Below are positions 1 through 9,099 of a DNA stretch of 64,000 bases, piece by piece. Numbering within the stretch: position 1 is the stretch's first letter; each line of letters begins with the position of its first letter. Location: contig JAQGMF010000027.1 in the NCBI GenBank assembly GCA_028292505.1, positions 31,081-95,080 on the forward strand. Reading direction: 5' to 3'. The stretch is from Rhodocyclales bacterium (GTDB lineage: Bacteria; Pseudomonadota; Gammaproteobacteria; Burkholderiales; Rhodocyclaceae). The notes under the pieces were generated by a model. That model saw nothing but the letters and a program-made list of their open reading frames with translations. It was not told where the DNA came from and made no database searches. Position numbers and translations under genes: made by a program.

Positions 1-1
1 C

Positions 2-211
2 AGCGTCACCGACGATGAGGCGCTGCAAGCGTTTCACGATCTGTGTCACTTCGAAGGCATTATCCCGGCGCTGGAGTCATCCCACGCATTGGCCTATGCG
101 GCAAAACTGGCGCCGACGCTGCCTGCCGATAAAGTGCTGCTGGTGAATCTGTCAGGTCGTGGCGACAAGGACATGCATACCGTGGCGGAGAAGTCCGGCA
201 TCGTGTTCTGA
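2..211 (+). CDS. trpB: Tryptophan synthase beta chain, C-terminal end (partial)
   Basis: This is the last 69 codons of a gene that starts left of the window. The translated end contains SHALAYA, then [11 protein letters not shown], and ends KSGIVF. That is the C-terminal part of TrpB, the PLP enzyme that joins indole and serine to make tryptophan. The GRGDKD loop is the conserved end of the PLP-binding fold. trpA follows after 77 bases, the normal order, so the two subunits are probably co-transcribed and form the alpha2beta2 complex in the cytoplasm. Confidence 0.93.
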   Translation, partial: SVTDDEALQAFHDLCHFEGIIPALESSHALAYAAKLAPTLPADKVLLVNLSGRGDKDMHTVAEKSGIVF

Positions 212-288
212 ACGATATTCTGCAGGCCCTCGCAGCGATGCTGTCGAGGGCCTGATGTTTTAGCGAAAGTATTCATGTCACCTCATTT

Positions 289-1122
289 ATGTCACGCATA
301 GCAAGCGCATTCAAGCGATTGGAAACCGAAGGCCGCAAGGCGCTGATCCCCTATTTCACGGCGGGCGATCCAGACCTTGCATCGGTGTTGCCGATCATGC
401 ATGCGATGGTCGCCGCCGGTGCCGATGTGATCGAGCTGGGCGTGCCGTTTTCCGATCCGATGGCTGAGGGGCCGACGATCCAGCGCGCGATGGAGCGCGC
501 GCTTGCCAACAAGGTGAGCATGAAGCAGGTGCTCGGATGCGTGCGCGAATTCCGTAAGACCGATGAGCGCACACCCATTGTGTTGATGGGATATGCCAAT
601 CCGGTAGAGGCGATGGGCACCGAGCACTTTGCCGATCTGGCCTGCGAGGTCGGGCTCGATGGCGTGCTGCTGGTCGACTATCCGCCGGAAGAATGCGGCG
701 CCTATTCGGCCTTGCTCAAGAGCCGTGGACTGGACCCAATCTTCCTGCTGGCACCGACTTCCACAGAGCAGCGCTATTCGGATGTCGCAACCGCCGGCAG
801 TGGCTATATTTATTACGTGTCGCTCAAGGGCGTCACGGGAGCGGGGCATCTGAATGTCGAAGAAGTTGCGAGCCGCATTCCGCTGATCCGCGAACGTGTC
901 GGCATGCCGGTCGGTGTTGGCTTCGGCATCCGTGACGCCGAATCGGCGCGGCGCATCGCCGGCATTGCCGATGCTGTTGTCATTGGCAGCCGCATCGTTG
1001 AAGAAATCGAGTCATCGCCGCGTGGCGAAGAAGCTGCGCGGGTGGGCGCCTTCCTGCGGGAAATACGTGCGGCGATGGATGGAATTACCGAGCAGAAAAT
1101 GAATGAAGGAGCGCAGGCATGA
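289..1122 (+). CDS. trpA: Tryptophan synthase alpha chain
   Basis: This 277-residue TIM-barrel subunit cleaves indole-3-glycerol phosphate to indole and glyceraldehyde 3-phosphate. Motifs seen are [10 protein letters not shown] (residues 19-28), ELGVPFSDP with the catalytic Glu49, and the phosphate-binding segments PVGVGFGI and VIGSRIVE near the C-terminus. Length is normal for the family (about 265-280). The residue that aligns with catalytic Asp60 of the enterobacterial enzyme is Glu here (PMAEGP, codon GAG), which is unusual. The stop codon overlaps the accD start in ATGA, so translation is probably coupled. Confidence 0.95.
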   Translation: MSRIASAFKRLETEGRKALIPYFTAGDPDLASVLPIMHAMVAAGADVIELGVPFSDPMAEGPTIQRAMERALANKVSMKQVLGCVREFRKTDERTPIVLMGYANPVEAMGTEHFADLACEVGLDGVLLVDYPPEECGAYSALLKSRGLDPIFLLAPTSTEQRYSDVATAGSGYIYYVSLKGVTGAGHLNVEEVASRIPLIRERVGMPVGVGFGIRDAESARRIAGIADAVVIGSRIVEEIESSPRGEEAARVGAFLREIRAAMDGITEQKMNEGAQA

Positions 1123-1985
1123 GCTGGCTGACCAAACTTCTGCCCCCGAAGATCAAGCGCGATCAACCTATCAAGAAATCCATGCCCGAAGGGCTGTGGA
1201 TCAAGTGCGAAGCCTGCGAGGCCGTGCTGTACCGTTCGGACATCGAGTCGAGCCAGTACGTCTGCCCGAAGTGCGGACACCATAAGCGTATTCGCGCGCG
1301 TCACCGTCTCGATCTGCTGCTCGATCCGGAAGGTCGCTTCGAGCTTGGCTCGGAAGTCCTGCCGGTCGACCCGCTGAAGTTCAAGGACAGCAGGAAATAT
1401 GCCGATCGACTGGCCGCCGCTTTCGAAGACACCGGCGAATCCGATGCATTGATCGTCATGCAAGGTGCGGTATGCAATGTGCCGCTGGTGGTTGCGGCAT
1501 TCGAATTCGATTTTCTCGGCGGCTCGATGGGCTCGGTCGTCGGCGAGCGTTTCGTGCGTGGTGTGAAGGCCGCCTACGAACAAGGTCTGCCCTTCGTATG
1601 CTTCACCGCAACGGGCGGCGCACGCATGCAGGAAGGGCTTTTCTCACTGATGCAAATGGCCAAGACGACCGCTTCCATCACGCGTCTTTCCGCCAAGCGC
1701 CTGCCTTTCGTGACGATACTGACCGACCCAACCATGGGCGGCGTATCAGCCAGTTTCGCCTTCATGGGCGACGTCGTTATTGCCGAACCCGGCGCGCTGA
1801 TCGGCTTCGCCGGCCCACGCGTGATCGAGCAGACCGTGCGCGAAAAATTGCCCGATGGCTTCCAGCGCTCGGAGTTCCTCATCGAGAAGGGCGCCATCGA
1901 CATGATCGTCGACCGCCGCGAACTGCGCGAGCGCCTCGGCCAGGTGTTGACGCTTCTCTCCGGTCAGCCCGCAATCAATAGCTGA
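1119..1985 (+). CDS. accD: Acetyl-CoA carboxylase carboxyltransferase subunit beta
   Basis: This 288-residue protein is the beta half of the carboxyltransferase that makes malonyl-CoA with AccA, the first step of fatty-acid synthesis. An N-terminal C4 zinc ribbon is visible (Cys30, Cys33, Cys49, Cys52). It is followed by the crotonase-like core with [12 protein letters not shown] and [11 protein letters not shown]. The start overlaps trpA by 4 bases and the stop overlaps the folC start by 1 base (TGATG). This tight packing in trpA-accD-folC order is typical of Betaproteobacteria. Confidence 0.96.
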   Translation: MSWLTKLLPPKIKRDQPIKKSMPEGLWIKCEACEAVLYRSDIESSQYVCPKCGHHKRIRARHRLDLLLDPEGRFELGSEVLPVDPLKFKDSRKYADRLAAAFEDTGESDALIVMQGAVCNVPLVVAAFEFDFLGGSMGSVVGERFVRGVKAAYEQGLPFVCFTATGGARMQEGLFSLMQMAKTTASITRLSAKRLPFVTILTDPTMGGVSASFAFMGDVVIAEPGALIGFAGPRVIEQTVREKLPDGFQRSEFLIEKGAIDMIVDRRELRERLGQVLTLLSGQPAINS

Positions 1986-3274
1986 TGTTCGTCGCTGCAT
2001 CGCTGGACGAATGGCTCGCTTATATCGAGACGCAGCATAGCCGACCGATAGATCTCGGGCTGGAGCGTGTCGCATTGGTGAGAAATGCGGTACAAGATGC
2101 GCTGGGCCTGAGCAGCAATGCAGTTGTCATCACCGTTGGCGGCACCAACGGCAAGGGCTCGACCTGCGCCATGCTCGAAGCCATCCTGCGCGCCGCAGGC
2201 TACCGCGTCGGCCTCTACACTTCCCCGCATCTGCTGCGCTACAACGAGCGTGTCCGCATCGACGCGCAGGAGGTTGCCGATGCGCCGCTGTGCGACGCCT
2301 TTGCGGCGGTCGAGAAGGCGCGCGGTAATATTCCACTGACGTATTTCGAGTTCGGCACGCTGGCTGCCTGGGTGCTGTTCGCGCAAGCCGCTCCCGACGT
2401 CATCATCCTCGAAGTGGGCCTTGGTGGTCGCCTCGATGCTGTTAACGTTTTCGAGCCCGATTGCGCCATCGTCACCGGCGTGGCGATGGACCACATGGAC
2501 TACCTCGGCGACACACGCGAAGCCATTGGTTTCGAGAAGGCCGGTATTTTCCGCGCGGGCAAACCAGCGATCTGCGGCGACCCGATGCCACCGCGGTCGC
2601 TCGTCGATCATGCCAACAGCATCGGCGCGGATCTGCGTATTTCCGGTCGCGACTTCGGTTTCTCCGGCGACAAGACGCAATGGCAATTCAAGGGCAAGAC
2701 GCAACGCCGCAGCAGTCTGGCGTATCCGGCGCTGCGCGGCGCGAACCAGTTGCTGAATGCCTCGAGCGCGCTGGCTGCGCTGGAGACGCTGGATGCGCGC
2801 CTGCCGGTGCCGATGCAGGCTGTGCGGCAGGGCCTGATGCTGGTCGAGATTCCCGGCCGCTTCCAGGTGTTGCCCGGCCGGCCCGCCGTGGTGCTGGACG
2901 TCGCGCATAACCCACAGGCCGTGGCCGTGCTGGCCGACAATCTGGCGAACATGGGTTTCTATTCCGATACCTGGGCGGTGTGCGGCATGTTCGCCGACAA
3001 GGACATCGTTGGCAGCCTGTGCAACATTGCTGCACGCGTCGATCACTGGCTGCTGTGCGACCTGCCGGGTCCGCGCGCCGCGCCGGCAACCAAGCTGGCG
3101 ACAGCGGTGGCGAGCATTTCCGCCGAGTTGAACCTCCAGGCGAGCGTTGTTACTTTCGCCGATCCGGCAAGCGCCTTCAATGCGGCACGGGCGCAAGCGA
3201 AGGAGGGTGATAGAATCGTGGCCTTTGGTTCATTCCTGACCGTTGCCGGCGTAATGCAGGCCGTCAAAACCTAA
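1985..3274 (+). CDS. folC: Bifunctional folylpolyglutamate / dihydrofolate synthase
   Basis: A Mur-ligase-family enzyme of 429 residues that adds glutamate to dihydropteroate and to tetrahydrofolate. The P-loop GGTNGKGST is at residues 52-60. YTSPHLLRYNERVRI, GLGGRLDAVN and VLDVAHNPQA are the expected FolC signatures, the last marking the C-terminal domain. Length fits the family. The start codon shares one base with the accD stop, and the next gene starts 9 bases after this one ends, so it sits inside one transcript. Confidence 0.96.
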   Translation: MFVAASLDEWLAYIETQHSRPIDLGLERVALVRNAVQDALGLSSNAVVITVGGTNGKGSTCAMLEAILRAAGYRVGLYTSPHLLRYNERVRIDAQEVADAPLCDAFAAVEKARGNIPLTYFEFGTLAAWVLFAQAAPDVIILEVGLGGRLDAVNVFEPDCAIVTGVAMDHMDYLGDTREAIGFEKAGIFRAGKPAICGDPMPPRSLVDHANSIGADLRISGRDFGFSGDKTQWQFKGKTQRRSSLAYPALRGANQLLNASSALAALETLDARLPVPMQAVRQGLMLVEIPGRFQVLPGRPAVVLDVAHNPQAVAVLADNLANMGFYSDTWAVCGMFADKDIVGSLCNIAARVDHWLLCDLPGPRAAPATKLATAVASISAELNLQASVVTFADPASAFNAARAQAKEGDRIVAFGSFLTVAGVMQAVKT

Positions 3275-3283
3275 AGTCCGTAC

Positions 3284-3940
3284 ATGGCCGACAATGACGC
3301 CCAGCTTGAGCTGAAAAAGCGTGCGCGCCGCCGCCTCATTGGCGCCGTTGCACTGGTCCTCGCCGCTGCGGTATTCCTGCCCATGATAATGGACAGCGAG
3401 CCGCACTCCGGCGGCAACGATCTTCAGATACGCATTCCCAGCCAGGAAGGCAGCAATTACACCTCACGCCTGATCACCACAGCGCCGGGTGCTTCCACGC
3501 CGGCCCCTGCGCCACAGGCCATCCCGCCGATGCCGCCGCCGATCGATCCGGAAATGGCGCCTGCCGGTAGCGCTGTCGCTGCTGCATCCAGTTCCGCGGC
3601 CTCGTCGAGCAAATCAAGTCAGGCGGCACACGAAGCCACAGTCAAACCCGCCGAATCCGCCCCGAATGCCGAAGCCCGCGCCAAGGCGCTGCTCGAAGGC
3701 GGCGCAGTGCCGCCACCGACCACACCGCATTTCTTCGTACAGCTCGGCGCCTATCGCGACCCGGACAACGTTAAATCTGTGCTCGCCCAGTTGAAGCGCG
3801 TGGGAATGACCGCAAGTACCGACAAGGTCGGCGACAAGACGCGCGTGCGCGTCGGGCCGTTCAAGACGCGGCAGGCGGCCGATGCAGCCGCGGCGCGCCT
3901 GAAACACGGAGGCCTGAACGGCGTCGTGACGGCAAAGTGA
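3284..3940 (+). CDS. SPOR-domain membrane protein (DedD-like)
   Basis: The protein has 218 residues. A basic cytoplasmic N-terminus (KKRARRR) precedes one membrane segment at about residues 18-36, then a long Pro/Ala/Ser-rich periplasmic linker, and a C-terminal SPOR domain from about residue 148 (FFVQLGAYRDPDNVKSVL to the end). SPOR domains bind denuded peptidoglycan at the septum, so a role in cell division is likely. Its position between folC and cvpA matches dedD in Proteobacteria. The linker is low complexity, so its length is probably not conserved. Confidence 0.85.
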   Translation: MADNDAQLELKKRARRRLIGAVALVLAAAVFLPMIMDSEPHSGGNDLQIRIPSQEGSNYTSRLITTAPGASTPAPAPQAIPPMPPPIDPEMAPAGSAVAAASSSAASSSKSSQAAHEATVKPAESAPNAEARAKALLEGGAVPPPTTPHFFVQLGAYRDPDNVKSVLAQLKRVGMTASTDKVGDKTRVRVGPFKTRQAADAAAARLKHGGLNGVVTAK

Positions 3941-3992
3941 TTGAAGTACAGGTGATTGAAGTGAGGCAAGCAGCAAAGCGGGTGAAAGCGAA

Positions 3993-4484
3993 GTGACCGC
4001 CTTTGACCTGATCTTTCTCGGCGTGATTGTACTGAGTCTGTTGCTCGGTGCCTGGCGCGGACTGGTCAGCGAATTGTTCTCGTTGGTGAGCTGGCTCGCC
4101 GCTTTTACAATTGCCAAACATTTCGCGGGTTGGCTGGCGCCGAAACTATCCGCTATCGCAGCCGCCGCGTGGTTACAGTGGGCGCTGGCTTTCGTCATCA
4201 TCGTGGTGCTGGTGTTGCTGGTATTGGCACTGTTCCGATTCCTGATTCGCGAGATGCTTTCGGCGGCGGGCCTGGGCGCAACGGACAGATTGGCGGGTGC
4301 AATTTTTGGTGTCATGCGTGGTGTATTGATTGCCGTGGTCGTGGTGGCGCTGGCAGGATTGAGCGCATTGCCTCGCGAGCAATGGTGGCGTAGCTCGGTA
4401 TTTGCGCCGCCTTTGGAAACGATTGTCATTGCCCTCAAGCCCTGGCTTCCCAAGGACTTGGCGGCACGAATCAAGTATCGGTAA
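3993..4484 (+). CDS. cvpA: CvpA family inner-membrane protein
   Basis: A 163-residue protein with about four membrane segments (around residues 3-20, 27-45, 61-85 and 100-120) and the family features [13 protein letters not shown] and GVMRGVLIA. CvpA is linked to colicin V production and purF expression in E. coli, and its molecular role is not settled. Translation starts at GTG. It lies 14 bases before purF, the same linkage as in E. coli. The SPOR gene ends 52 bases upstream. Confidence 0.9.
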   Translation: MTAFDLIFLGVIVLSLLLGAWRGLVSELFSLVSWLAAFTIAKHFAGWLAPKLSAIAAAAWLQWALAFVIIVVLVLLVLALFRFLIREMLSAAGLGATDRLAGAIFGVMRGVLIAVVVVALAGLSALPREQWWRSSVFAPPLETIVIALKPWLPKDLAARIKYR

Positions 4485-4498
4485 CAGGTGATCCAGAT

Positions 4499-6022
4499 AT
4501 GTGCGGAATTATCGGCGTGATGGCCACTGCGCCCGTCAATCAGTTGCTCTATGACGGTTTGCAGGTTCTCCAACATCGCGGGCAAGATGCCGCTGGCATA
4601 GCCACAGCCGAGGGCGGGCGTTTTCACATGCACAAGGGCCCCGGCTTGGTCCGCGACGTTTTCCGCACGCGCAATATGCGCAGCCTCGAAGGCAACTGGG
4701 GCATCGGCCATTGTCGTTACCCGACGGCAGGCTCGGCTTATAACCCGGCCGAAGCGCAACCGTTCTACGTGAATTCGCCTTTCGGTCTGATGCTGGCGCA
4801 TAACGGCAACCTGACCAATGCCGATGCGCTCAAACGCGAAATGTACCTCGCTGACTTGCGCCACATGAACACCAATTCGGACTCCGAAGTGCTGCTCAAT
4901 GTGCTCGCGCACGAGTTGCAGGAAGCCTCCGGCGGTTCGTTCCGCCTCGATGAAGAGACCATCTTTCGCGCCGTCGCCGGCGTGCATCGCCGTGCGCGCG
5001 GTGCTTATGCCGCCGTCGTGATGATTGCCGGCTATGGCCTGCTGGCCTTCCGCGACCCATATGGCATACGCCCCCTCATCATCGGCGACAACGATGCGCC
5101 GACGGGCAAGGAATACATGGTGGCTTCCGAGAGCGTCGCGATGGACGTGCTCGGCTTCAAGGTGTTGCGCGACGTGCAGCCTGGCGAAGCGATTCTGGTC
5201 GATACGCGCGGCAAATTCTCCAGCAGCCAGTGCGCGGAACCGCGCCCTTATGCGCCTTGCATGTTCGAATTCGTCTACCTGGCACGTCCCGATTCGCTGA
5301 TCGACGGTATCTCGGTGTACGAGAGCCGCGTCAAGATGGGCACCTACCTCGCCGAACGTATCCGTCGCGACTTCTCCGATCTGCGTATCGACGTGGTCAT
5401 CCCGATCCCCGATTCGAGCCGCTCGGCGGCGATGGAGCTGGCCAGCAATCTCGGTCTTGCCTACCGCGAAGGCTTCGTCAAGAACCGCTACATTGGCCGC
5501 ACCTTCATAATGCCGGGGCAGTCGATCCGGCGGAAATCGGTACGCCAGAAGCTTAACGCCATCCACCAGGAATTCGTCGGCAAGAACGTGCTGCTGGTGG
5601 ATGACTCCATCGTGCGCGGCACCACCAGCCGCGAAATCATTACGATGGCGCGCGAAGCGGGCGCGCGCAAAGTCTACATGGCCTCGGCCGCGCCGCCTGT
5701 TCGCCACGCCAATGTTTATGGCATCGACATGCCGAGCAAGAACGAACTGATCGCCTCCTTCCGTACCGAAGAAGAAATCGGCCGCGAGATCGGCGCCGAT
5801 GCGCTGATCTACCAAAGCCTCGACGATCTCAAGGCCGCCGTCGGTTCGCTCAACCCGGCCATCAAGGAATTCGAGACATCCTGTTTCGATGGCATCTACG
5901 TCACCGGCGATATTACAGCCGCATATCTGGACGAAGTTGAAGGCGGCCGCGGCGACAATAGTAACAAGGCCGAATCGGACGACAGCGAAGGCGGGCAGCT
6001 CGACCTCAACCTCGTTTCATAG
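4499..6022 (+). CDS. purF: Amidophosphoribosyltransferase
   Basis: This 507-residue enzyme makes 5-phosphoribosylamine from PRPP and glutamine, the first committed step of purine synthesis. The N-terminal MCGIIGV exposes the catalytic Cys2 of the Ntn-type glutaminase domain after Met removal. The C-terminal phosphoribosyltransferase domain carries the PRPP loop [27 protein letters not shown] and [10 protein letters not shown] are glutaminase signatures. It is the last gene of the operon before the terminator near 6135. Confidence 0.97.
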   Translation: MCGIIGVMATAPVNQLLYDGLQVLQHRGQDAAGIATAEGGRFHMHKGPGLVRDVFRTRNMRSLEGNWGIGHCRYPTAGSAYNPAEAQPFYVNSPFGLMLAHNGNLTNADALKREMYLADLRHMNTNSDSEVLLNVLAHELQEASGGSFRLDEETIFRAVAGVHRRARGAYAAVVMIAGYGLLAFRDPYGIRPLIIGDNDAPTGKEYMVASESVAMDVLGFKVLRDVQPGEAILVDTRGKFSSSQCAEPRPYAPCMFEFVYLARPDSLIDGISVYESRVKMGTYLAERIRRDFSDLRIDVVIPIPDSSRSAAMELASNLGLAYREGFVKNRYIGRTFIMPGQSIRRKSVRQKLNAIHQEFVGKNVLLVDDSIVRGTTSREIITMAREAGARKVYMASAAPPVRHANVYGIDMPSKNELIASFRTEEEIGREIGADALIYQSLDDLKAAVGSLNPAIKEFETSCFDGIYVTGDITAAYLDEVEGGRGDNSNKAESDDSEGGQLDLNLVS

Positions 6023-6086
6023 AACCGCCTGCCTTGACAGCGCTTCACATGGAGCGCTAACGTACGGGCAGTTCAGACGCGCCGAT

Positions 6087-6116
6087 TTGATTTACAGCTT
6101 GCGGGCGCATTACAAA
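6087..6116 (+). promoter_or_regulatory. Candidate sigma-70 promoter upstream of metZ
   Basis: TTGATT (6087-6092) and TACAAA (6111-6116) are spaced 18 bases apart. Transcription would start near 6123, only about 12 bases before the terminator-like hairpin at 6135. The call is by eye and both boxes are imperfect. Confidence 0.3.
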
Positions 6117-6134
6117 TACAGCTAAAGCGATCAG

Positions 6135-6170
6135 ATCCGTTCTGACTCGCAAGAGCTGAACGGATTTTTG
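6135..6170 (+). terminator. Rho-independent terminator after purF, just upstream of metZ
   Basis: A perfect 8-bp stem, ATCCGTTC (6135-6142) with GAACGGAT (6158-6165), is followed by TTTTTGCTTTTT. It should end the trp-acc-pur transcript. It lies only 18 bases before the metZ ATG, so metZ transcription must read through it or be controlled by it. Confidence 0.75.
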
Positions 6171-6187
6171 CTTTTTGGAGCCATGCC

Positions 6188-7387
6188 ATGACCGATTACA
6201 ACAACGCAGACGACGCACCTGCATCACTCGACTTCGACACGCTGGCCGTACGCGCCGGCACACAGCGCAGCCATCATGGCGAACACAGCGAAGCGCTCTA
6301 CCTGACATCCAGCTTCGTCTTCAACAACGCCGCCGAAGCCGCGCGTCGCTTCTGTGGCGAAGAAGAAGGCATGATCTATTCGCGCTTCACCAATCCGACC
6401 GTGGACATGCTGCAAGTGCGCCTCGCCGCGCTCGAAGGTGGCGAAGCCTGCGTCGCCACCGCAACCGGCATGGCGGCGATTCTCGCGACCTGCATGGGCC
6501 TGCTGAAGTCGGGCGATCACATCATCGCCTCGCGCGGCCTGTTCGGTTCGACGCAGACCTTCTTCAATGCCTACATGGCCAAGTTCGGCGTGGAGACGAC
6601 TTTCGTCTCTGCCACCGATCTGGCCGAATACGAAGCGGCCGTGCGCCCGACCACGAAACTCGTTTTCGTCGAGACGCCATCCAATCCGCTGACGCAACTC
6701 GTCGACATTGCGGCCGTTTCTGCTATCGCGAGAAAGGCGGGCGCGTGGCTGGCCGTCGACAATTGCTTCTGCACACCCGCGCTACAAAAACCGCTAGAAC
6801 TTGGTGCCGACCTGGTCATTCATTCCGCAACGAAATATCTCGATGGGCAAGGGCGCGTCATGGGCGGCGCCGTGGTTGGCAGCAAAGCCATGCTCGAAGA
6901 GGTTTACAAATTCTTGCGCACAGCCGGCCCGAGCATTTCGCCATTCAATGCCTGGGTCATATTGAAGGGCGTGGAGACTTTGCGCATCCGCATGGAAGCC
7001 CAGTCGGCCAGCGCATTGGCCGTCGCGCAATGGCTCGAAGCGCAGCCCGCAGTCGAACGTGTTTTCTACCCAGGCCTGCCGTCGCACCCCCAACACGCAC
7101 TCGCGCTGAAACAGCAAAAGAGCGGCGGTGCCATCGTGGCTTTCGAAGTCAAGGGAGAGGGCAGGGAAGGCGCATGGCGCGTGGTCGACTCCACGCGCAT
7201 GCTGTCGATCACCGCCAACCTCGGCGACACGCGCAGCACCATCACGCACCCGGCCACGACCACGCATGGTCGCATCACGGCAGAGGCGCGCGCGGCAGCG
7301 GGCATTCGCGACAATCTGCTGCGGTTGGCGATCGGTCTGGAGTCGGTGGAGGACATCAAGGCTGATCTGGCGCGCGGACTCAAATGA
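6188..7387 (+). CDS. metZ: O-succinylhomoserine sulfhydrylase
   Basis: This 399-residue member of the Cys/Met-metabolism PLP family uses sulfide and O-succinylhomoserine to make homocysteine. Visible features are YSRFTNPTVDML, the FVETPSNPLTQLVD segment, the PLP lysine in HSATKYLDGQGR, and the C-terminal NLGDTRSTITHPATTTH. These and the position after purF fit metZ rather than metB or metC. The Shine-Dalgarno TTGGAG lies directly after the terminator U-tract, so the leader is very short. Confidence 0.92.
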   Translation: MTDYNNADDAPASLDFDTLAVRAGTQRSHHGEHSEALYLTSSFVFNNAAEAARRFCGEEEGMIYSRFTNPTVDMLQVRLAALEGGEACVATATGMAAILATCMGLLKSGDHIIASRGLFGSTQTFFNAYMAKFGVETTFVSATDLAEYEAAVRPTTKLVFVETPSNPLTQLVDIAAVSAIARKAGAWLAVDNCFCTPALQKPLELGADLVIHSATKYLDGQGRVMGGAVVGSKAMLEEVYKFLRTAGPSISPFNAWVILKGVETLRIRMEAQSASALAVAQWLEAQPAVERVFYPGLPSHPQHALALKQQKSGGAIVAFEVKGEGREGAWRVVDSTRMLSITANLGDTRSTITHPATTTHGRITAEARAAAGIRDNLLRLAIGLESVEDIKADLARGLK

Positions 7388-7497
7388 TTGTTCCCGTCAA
7401 TCTGGCTGTAGACCGTTTGCCACTGCGCCGAATAACAGGCGGGCAAGACTAACTGTACCGGCCCTTTCGCTCGCCCCCCAAGCGTCGCGAGATCTAC

Positions 7498-7530
7498 TTG
7501 ACACGCCTGCTACTGTACATACACTGTACA
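7498..7530 (+). promoter_or_regulatory. Promoter and probable operator of brnTA
   Basis: TTGACA (7498-7503) and TACACT (7520-7525) are 16 bases apart. Two TGTACA palindromes (7514-7519 and 7525-7530) flank and overlap the -10 box, forming TGTACATACACTGTACA. BrnT-BrnA complexes are known to autorepress their operon, so this is the natural operator. The predicted start point falls at or next to the brnT ATG (7532), which suggests a leaderless transcript. Confidence 0.55.
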
Positions 7531-7531
7531 T

Positions 7532-7813
7532 ATGATCAAGTTCGAGTGGGACCGCGCAAAGGCTGCGACGAATCTGAAGAAACACGGTGTCTCATTTGAA
7601 GAGGCGCAGTCGGTGTTTTTTGACGAGTTCGCAGTGCAGTTCTTCGACGAAGAGCATTCCGCACAAGAAGAACGTTTTCTGATGCTCGGGATGAACTTCG
7701 ATGCAAATTTGCTTCTGGTTTGTCACTGCGAGCGAGAAGCCGGCGCTGTGATCCGGATTATTTCGGCACGAAAGGCGACTAGGCGCGAGCAGGCCTTTTA
7801 TGGAGGTAGCTAG
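7532..7813 (+). CDS. brnT: BrnT family toxin (ribonuclease)
   Basis: The 93-residue product matches the BrnT family. It opens MIKFEWDRAKAATNLKKHGV, has FEEAQSVF, and ends IRIISARKATRREQAFY, where ISARKA-x-RRE is the family hallmark with the basic residues of the RelE-like active site. BrnT is an RNase toxin that stops translation. No Shine-Dalgarno is seen before the ATG. The final codons GGA GGT also serve as the ribosome-binding site for the next gene, which starts 2 bases after the stop. Confidence 0.85.
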   Translation: MIKFEWDRAKAATNLKKHGVSFEEAQSVFFDEFAVQFFDEEHSAQEERFLMLGMNFDANLLLVCHCEREAGAVIRIISARKATRREQAFYGGS

Positions 7814-7815
7814 CA

Positions 7816-8040
7816 ATGAAAGCTGAATACGATTTATCTCAAATGAAGTCGCGTAAGAATCCTTACGCTTCGAAACTCAAGAAGTCCGTGACCATGCGGC
7901 TTTCCGAGGATGTGATTGGCTATTTCAAGGTAATGGCGGAAGAGGCCGGTGTGCCCTACCAGAGCCTCATCAATTTGTACCTTCGAGATTGCGTTGCGCA
8001 GCATCGGAAGGTGCAAATTTTGTGGCCGACGAAATCCTAG
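7816..8040 (+). CDS. brnA: BrnA-type antitoxin
   Basis: A 74-residue partner of BrnT. It has a charged N-terminal toxin-wrapping part (residues 1-25) followed by a ribbon-helix-helix-like segment, VTMRLSEDVIGYFKVMAEEAG and YQSLINLYLRDCV. It should neutralise BrnT and bind the TGTACA operator with it. The Shine-Dalgarno GGAGGT lies inside the end of brnT, which couples antitoxin translation to toxin translation. The pair stands alone between metZ and a short repeat. Confidence 0.8.
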   Translation: MKAEYDLSQMKSRKNPYASKLKKSVTMRLSEDVIGYFKVMAEEAGVPYQSLINLYLRDCVAQHRKVQILWPTKS

Positions 8041-8137
8041 CTATTTCGTTGAGAGCCATGCTTCGGTTGTACCCACGTAAAACATCAGTCTCTATGCTGC
8101 GAACAGCCCTTGCATTGTTTCTTGCGGTTCGTGTCGT

Positions 8138-8164
8138 CGTCATTCCCGCGAAGTGGGAATGACG
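8138..8164. repeat. Short REP-like palindrome
   Basis: A 27-bp imperfect palindrome in the convergent gap between brnA and the mutarotase gene. It has CGTCATTCCC at one end and GGGAATGACG at the other, around a short GCGAAGT centre. The same motif recurs at 10358-10384 and twice at 16516-16596, so it is a dispersed intergenic repeat. Confidence 0.65.
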
Positions 8165-8214
8165 GAATTTTTGGCGTCACTCCGCCAATTCAGAAGCACC
8201 GCATGGGCCGCTTC

Positions 8215-9066
8215 CTAGTCCAACGTCATTAAAGTCTGACGTCCCCACCATTCCTCACCCGGCTGCAATTTTACCGGGTTGCGGATCACGGCAGCCTCGA
8301 TGCAGATCATGCGACGGAAGCCGTCCTTGGGCATGTCGGTAAGCTGCGCGCAGCGCTCCTCCCACGGATTCCACACGACTGTCTCCGGCATGTTTTCGGA
8401 CTGAATGACAAGACCGCGCTGTGGTTCGTTGAGCATCAGCGGTTTGCGCGTGTCGTAGTAGATGCGGTCTACTTCCTGATCGATGGTCAGCGCGTCCTTG
8501 GCCTCGCGGAATTCCTTGTTGGTCAGCCTGTCCAGGCAAGACTGGCCACGCAGGCCGTTGACGCTGCATTCCTCGACTTCGCGTACCGCGCAATACGTAT
8601 GCAAGGCGGCCATGAAATCGAAGGGCTCGTCGCCGGTGTTGCTCACTTCCAGCTCGATGTCGAGGCGGGCGCCGGTGACGTTCACGGCGATTTCCAGTGC
8701 GAAGGCGTGCGGCCATTGCGCCCGCGTTTCTTCGGTGTCGATGAGGCGCAGATGTGCAATGGCGTAGTCTTCGCCGAGTCGCGCGTCGACCAATGTCCAG
8801 TTCATCCTGCGGGCAAAACCATGGGCCTGGAGTTTGCCGAGACCGCCGAATTGCGGAAAGATCACCGGCACGCCGCCGCGCACGGGCTGACCCACGGTGA
8901 ACAGGGAATTGGGCGACATGTAGAGCCGCTCCACGCCGTTGACGGATTTCCACGAGACGATGTGGCCGCCATGTTCGAGCACGATGGCTTCGGCGCCATC
9001 CGGTGAGCGCAGGTGGATGGCGGGCATGCCGTGGTAATCGATGCGTTGTGGAGATGTCATGGCCAT
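8215..9066 (-). CDS. D-hexose-6-phosphate mutarotase (aldose 1-epimerase family)
   Basis: A 283-residue beta-sandwich protein of the YeaD/Gal-mutarotase type, which interconverts the alpha and beta anomers of hexose 6-phosphates. Family features are AIVLEHGGHIVSWKS, RGGVPVIFPQFG, LEVSNTGDEPFDFMAALHTY (with the catalytic-type His) and VVWNPWEERC near the end. Two starts are possible (9066, or the second Met at 9060). I kept the longer one because no clear Shine-Dalgarno separates them. It stands alone on the minus strand. Confidence 0.85.
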   Translation of the reverse strand: MAMTSPQRIDYHGMPAIHLRSPDGAEAIVLEHGGHIVSWKSVNGVERLYMSPNSLFTVGQPVRGGVPVIFPQFGGLGKLQAHGFARRMNWTLVDARLGEDYAIAHLRLIDTEETRAQWPHAFALEIAVNVTGARLDIELEVSNTGDEPFDFMAALHTYCAVREVEECSVNGLRGQSCLDRLTNKEFREAKDALTIDQEVDRIYYDTRKPLMLNEPQRGLVIQSENMPETVVWNPWEERCAQLTDMPKDGFRRMICIEAAVIRNPVKLQPGEEWWGRQTLMTLD

Positions 9067-9099
9067 ATCGTTTCGGTATTCGTAAAGAAGTGCGGGCGT

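Noticed and set aside
3614..5815. A 733-codon open frame on the minus strand across the SPOR gene, cvpA and purF
   Set aside because: It mirrors recognised plus-strand genes in a codon-biased region, and its translation is low-complexity His/Arg/Ala-rich with no family features.
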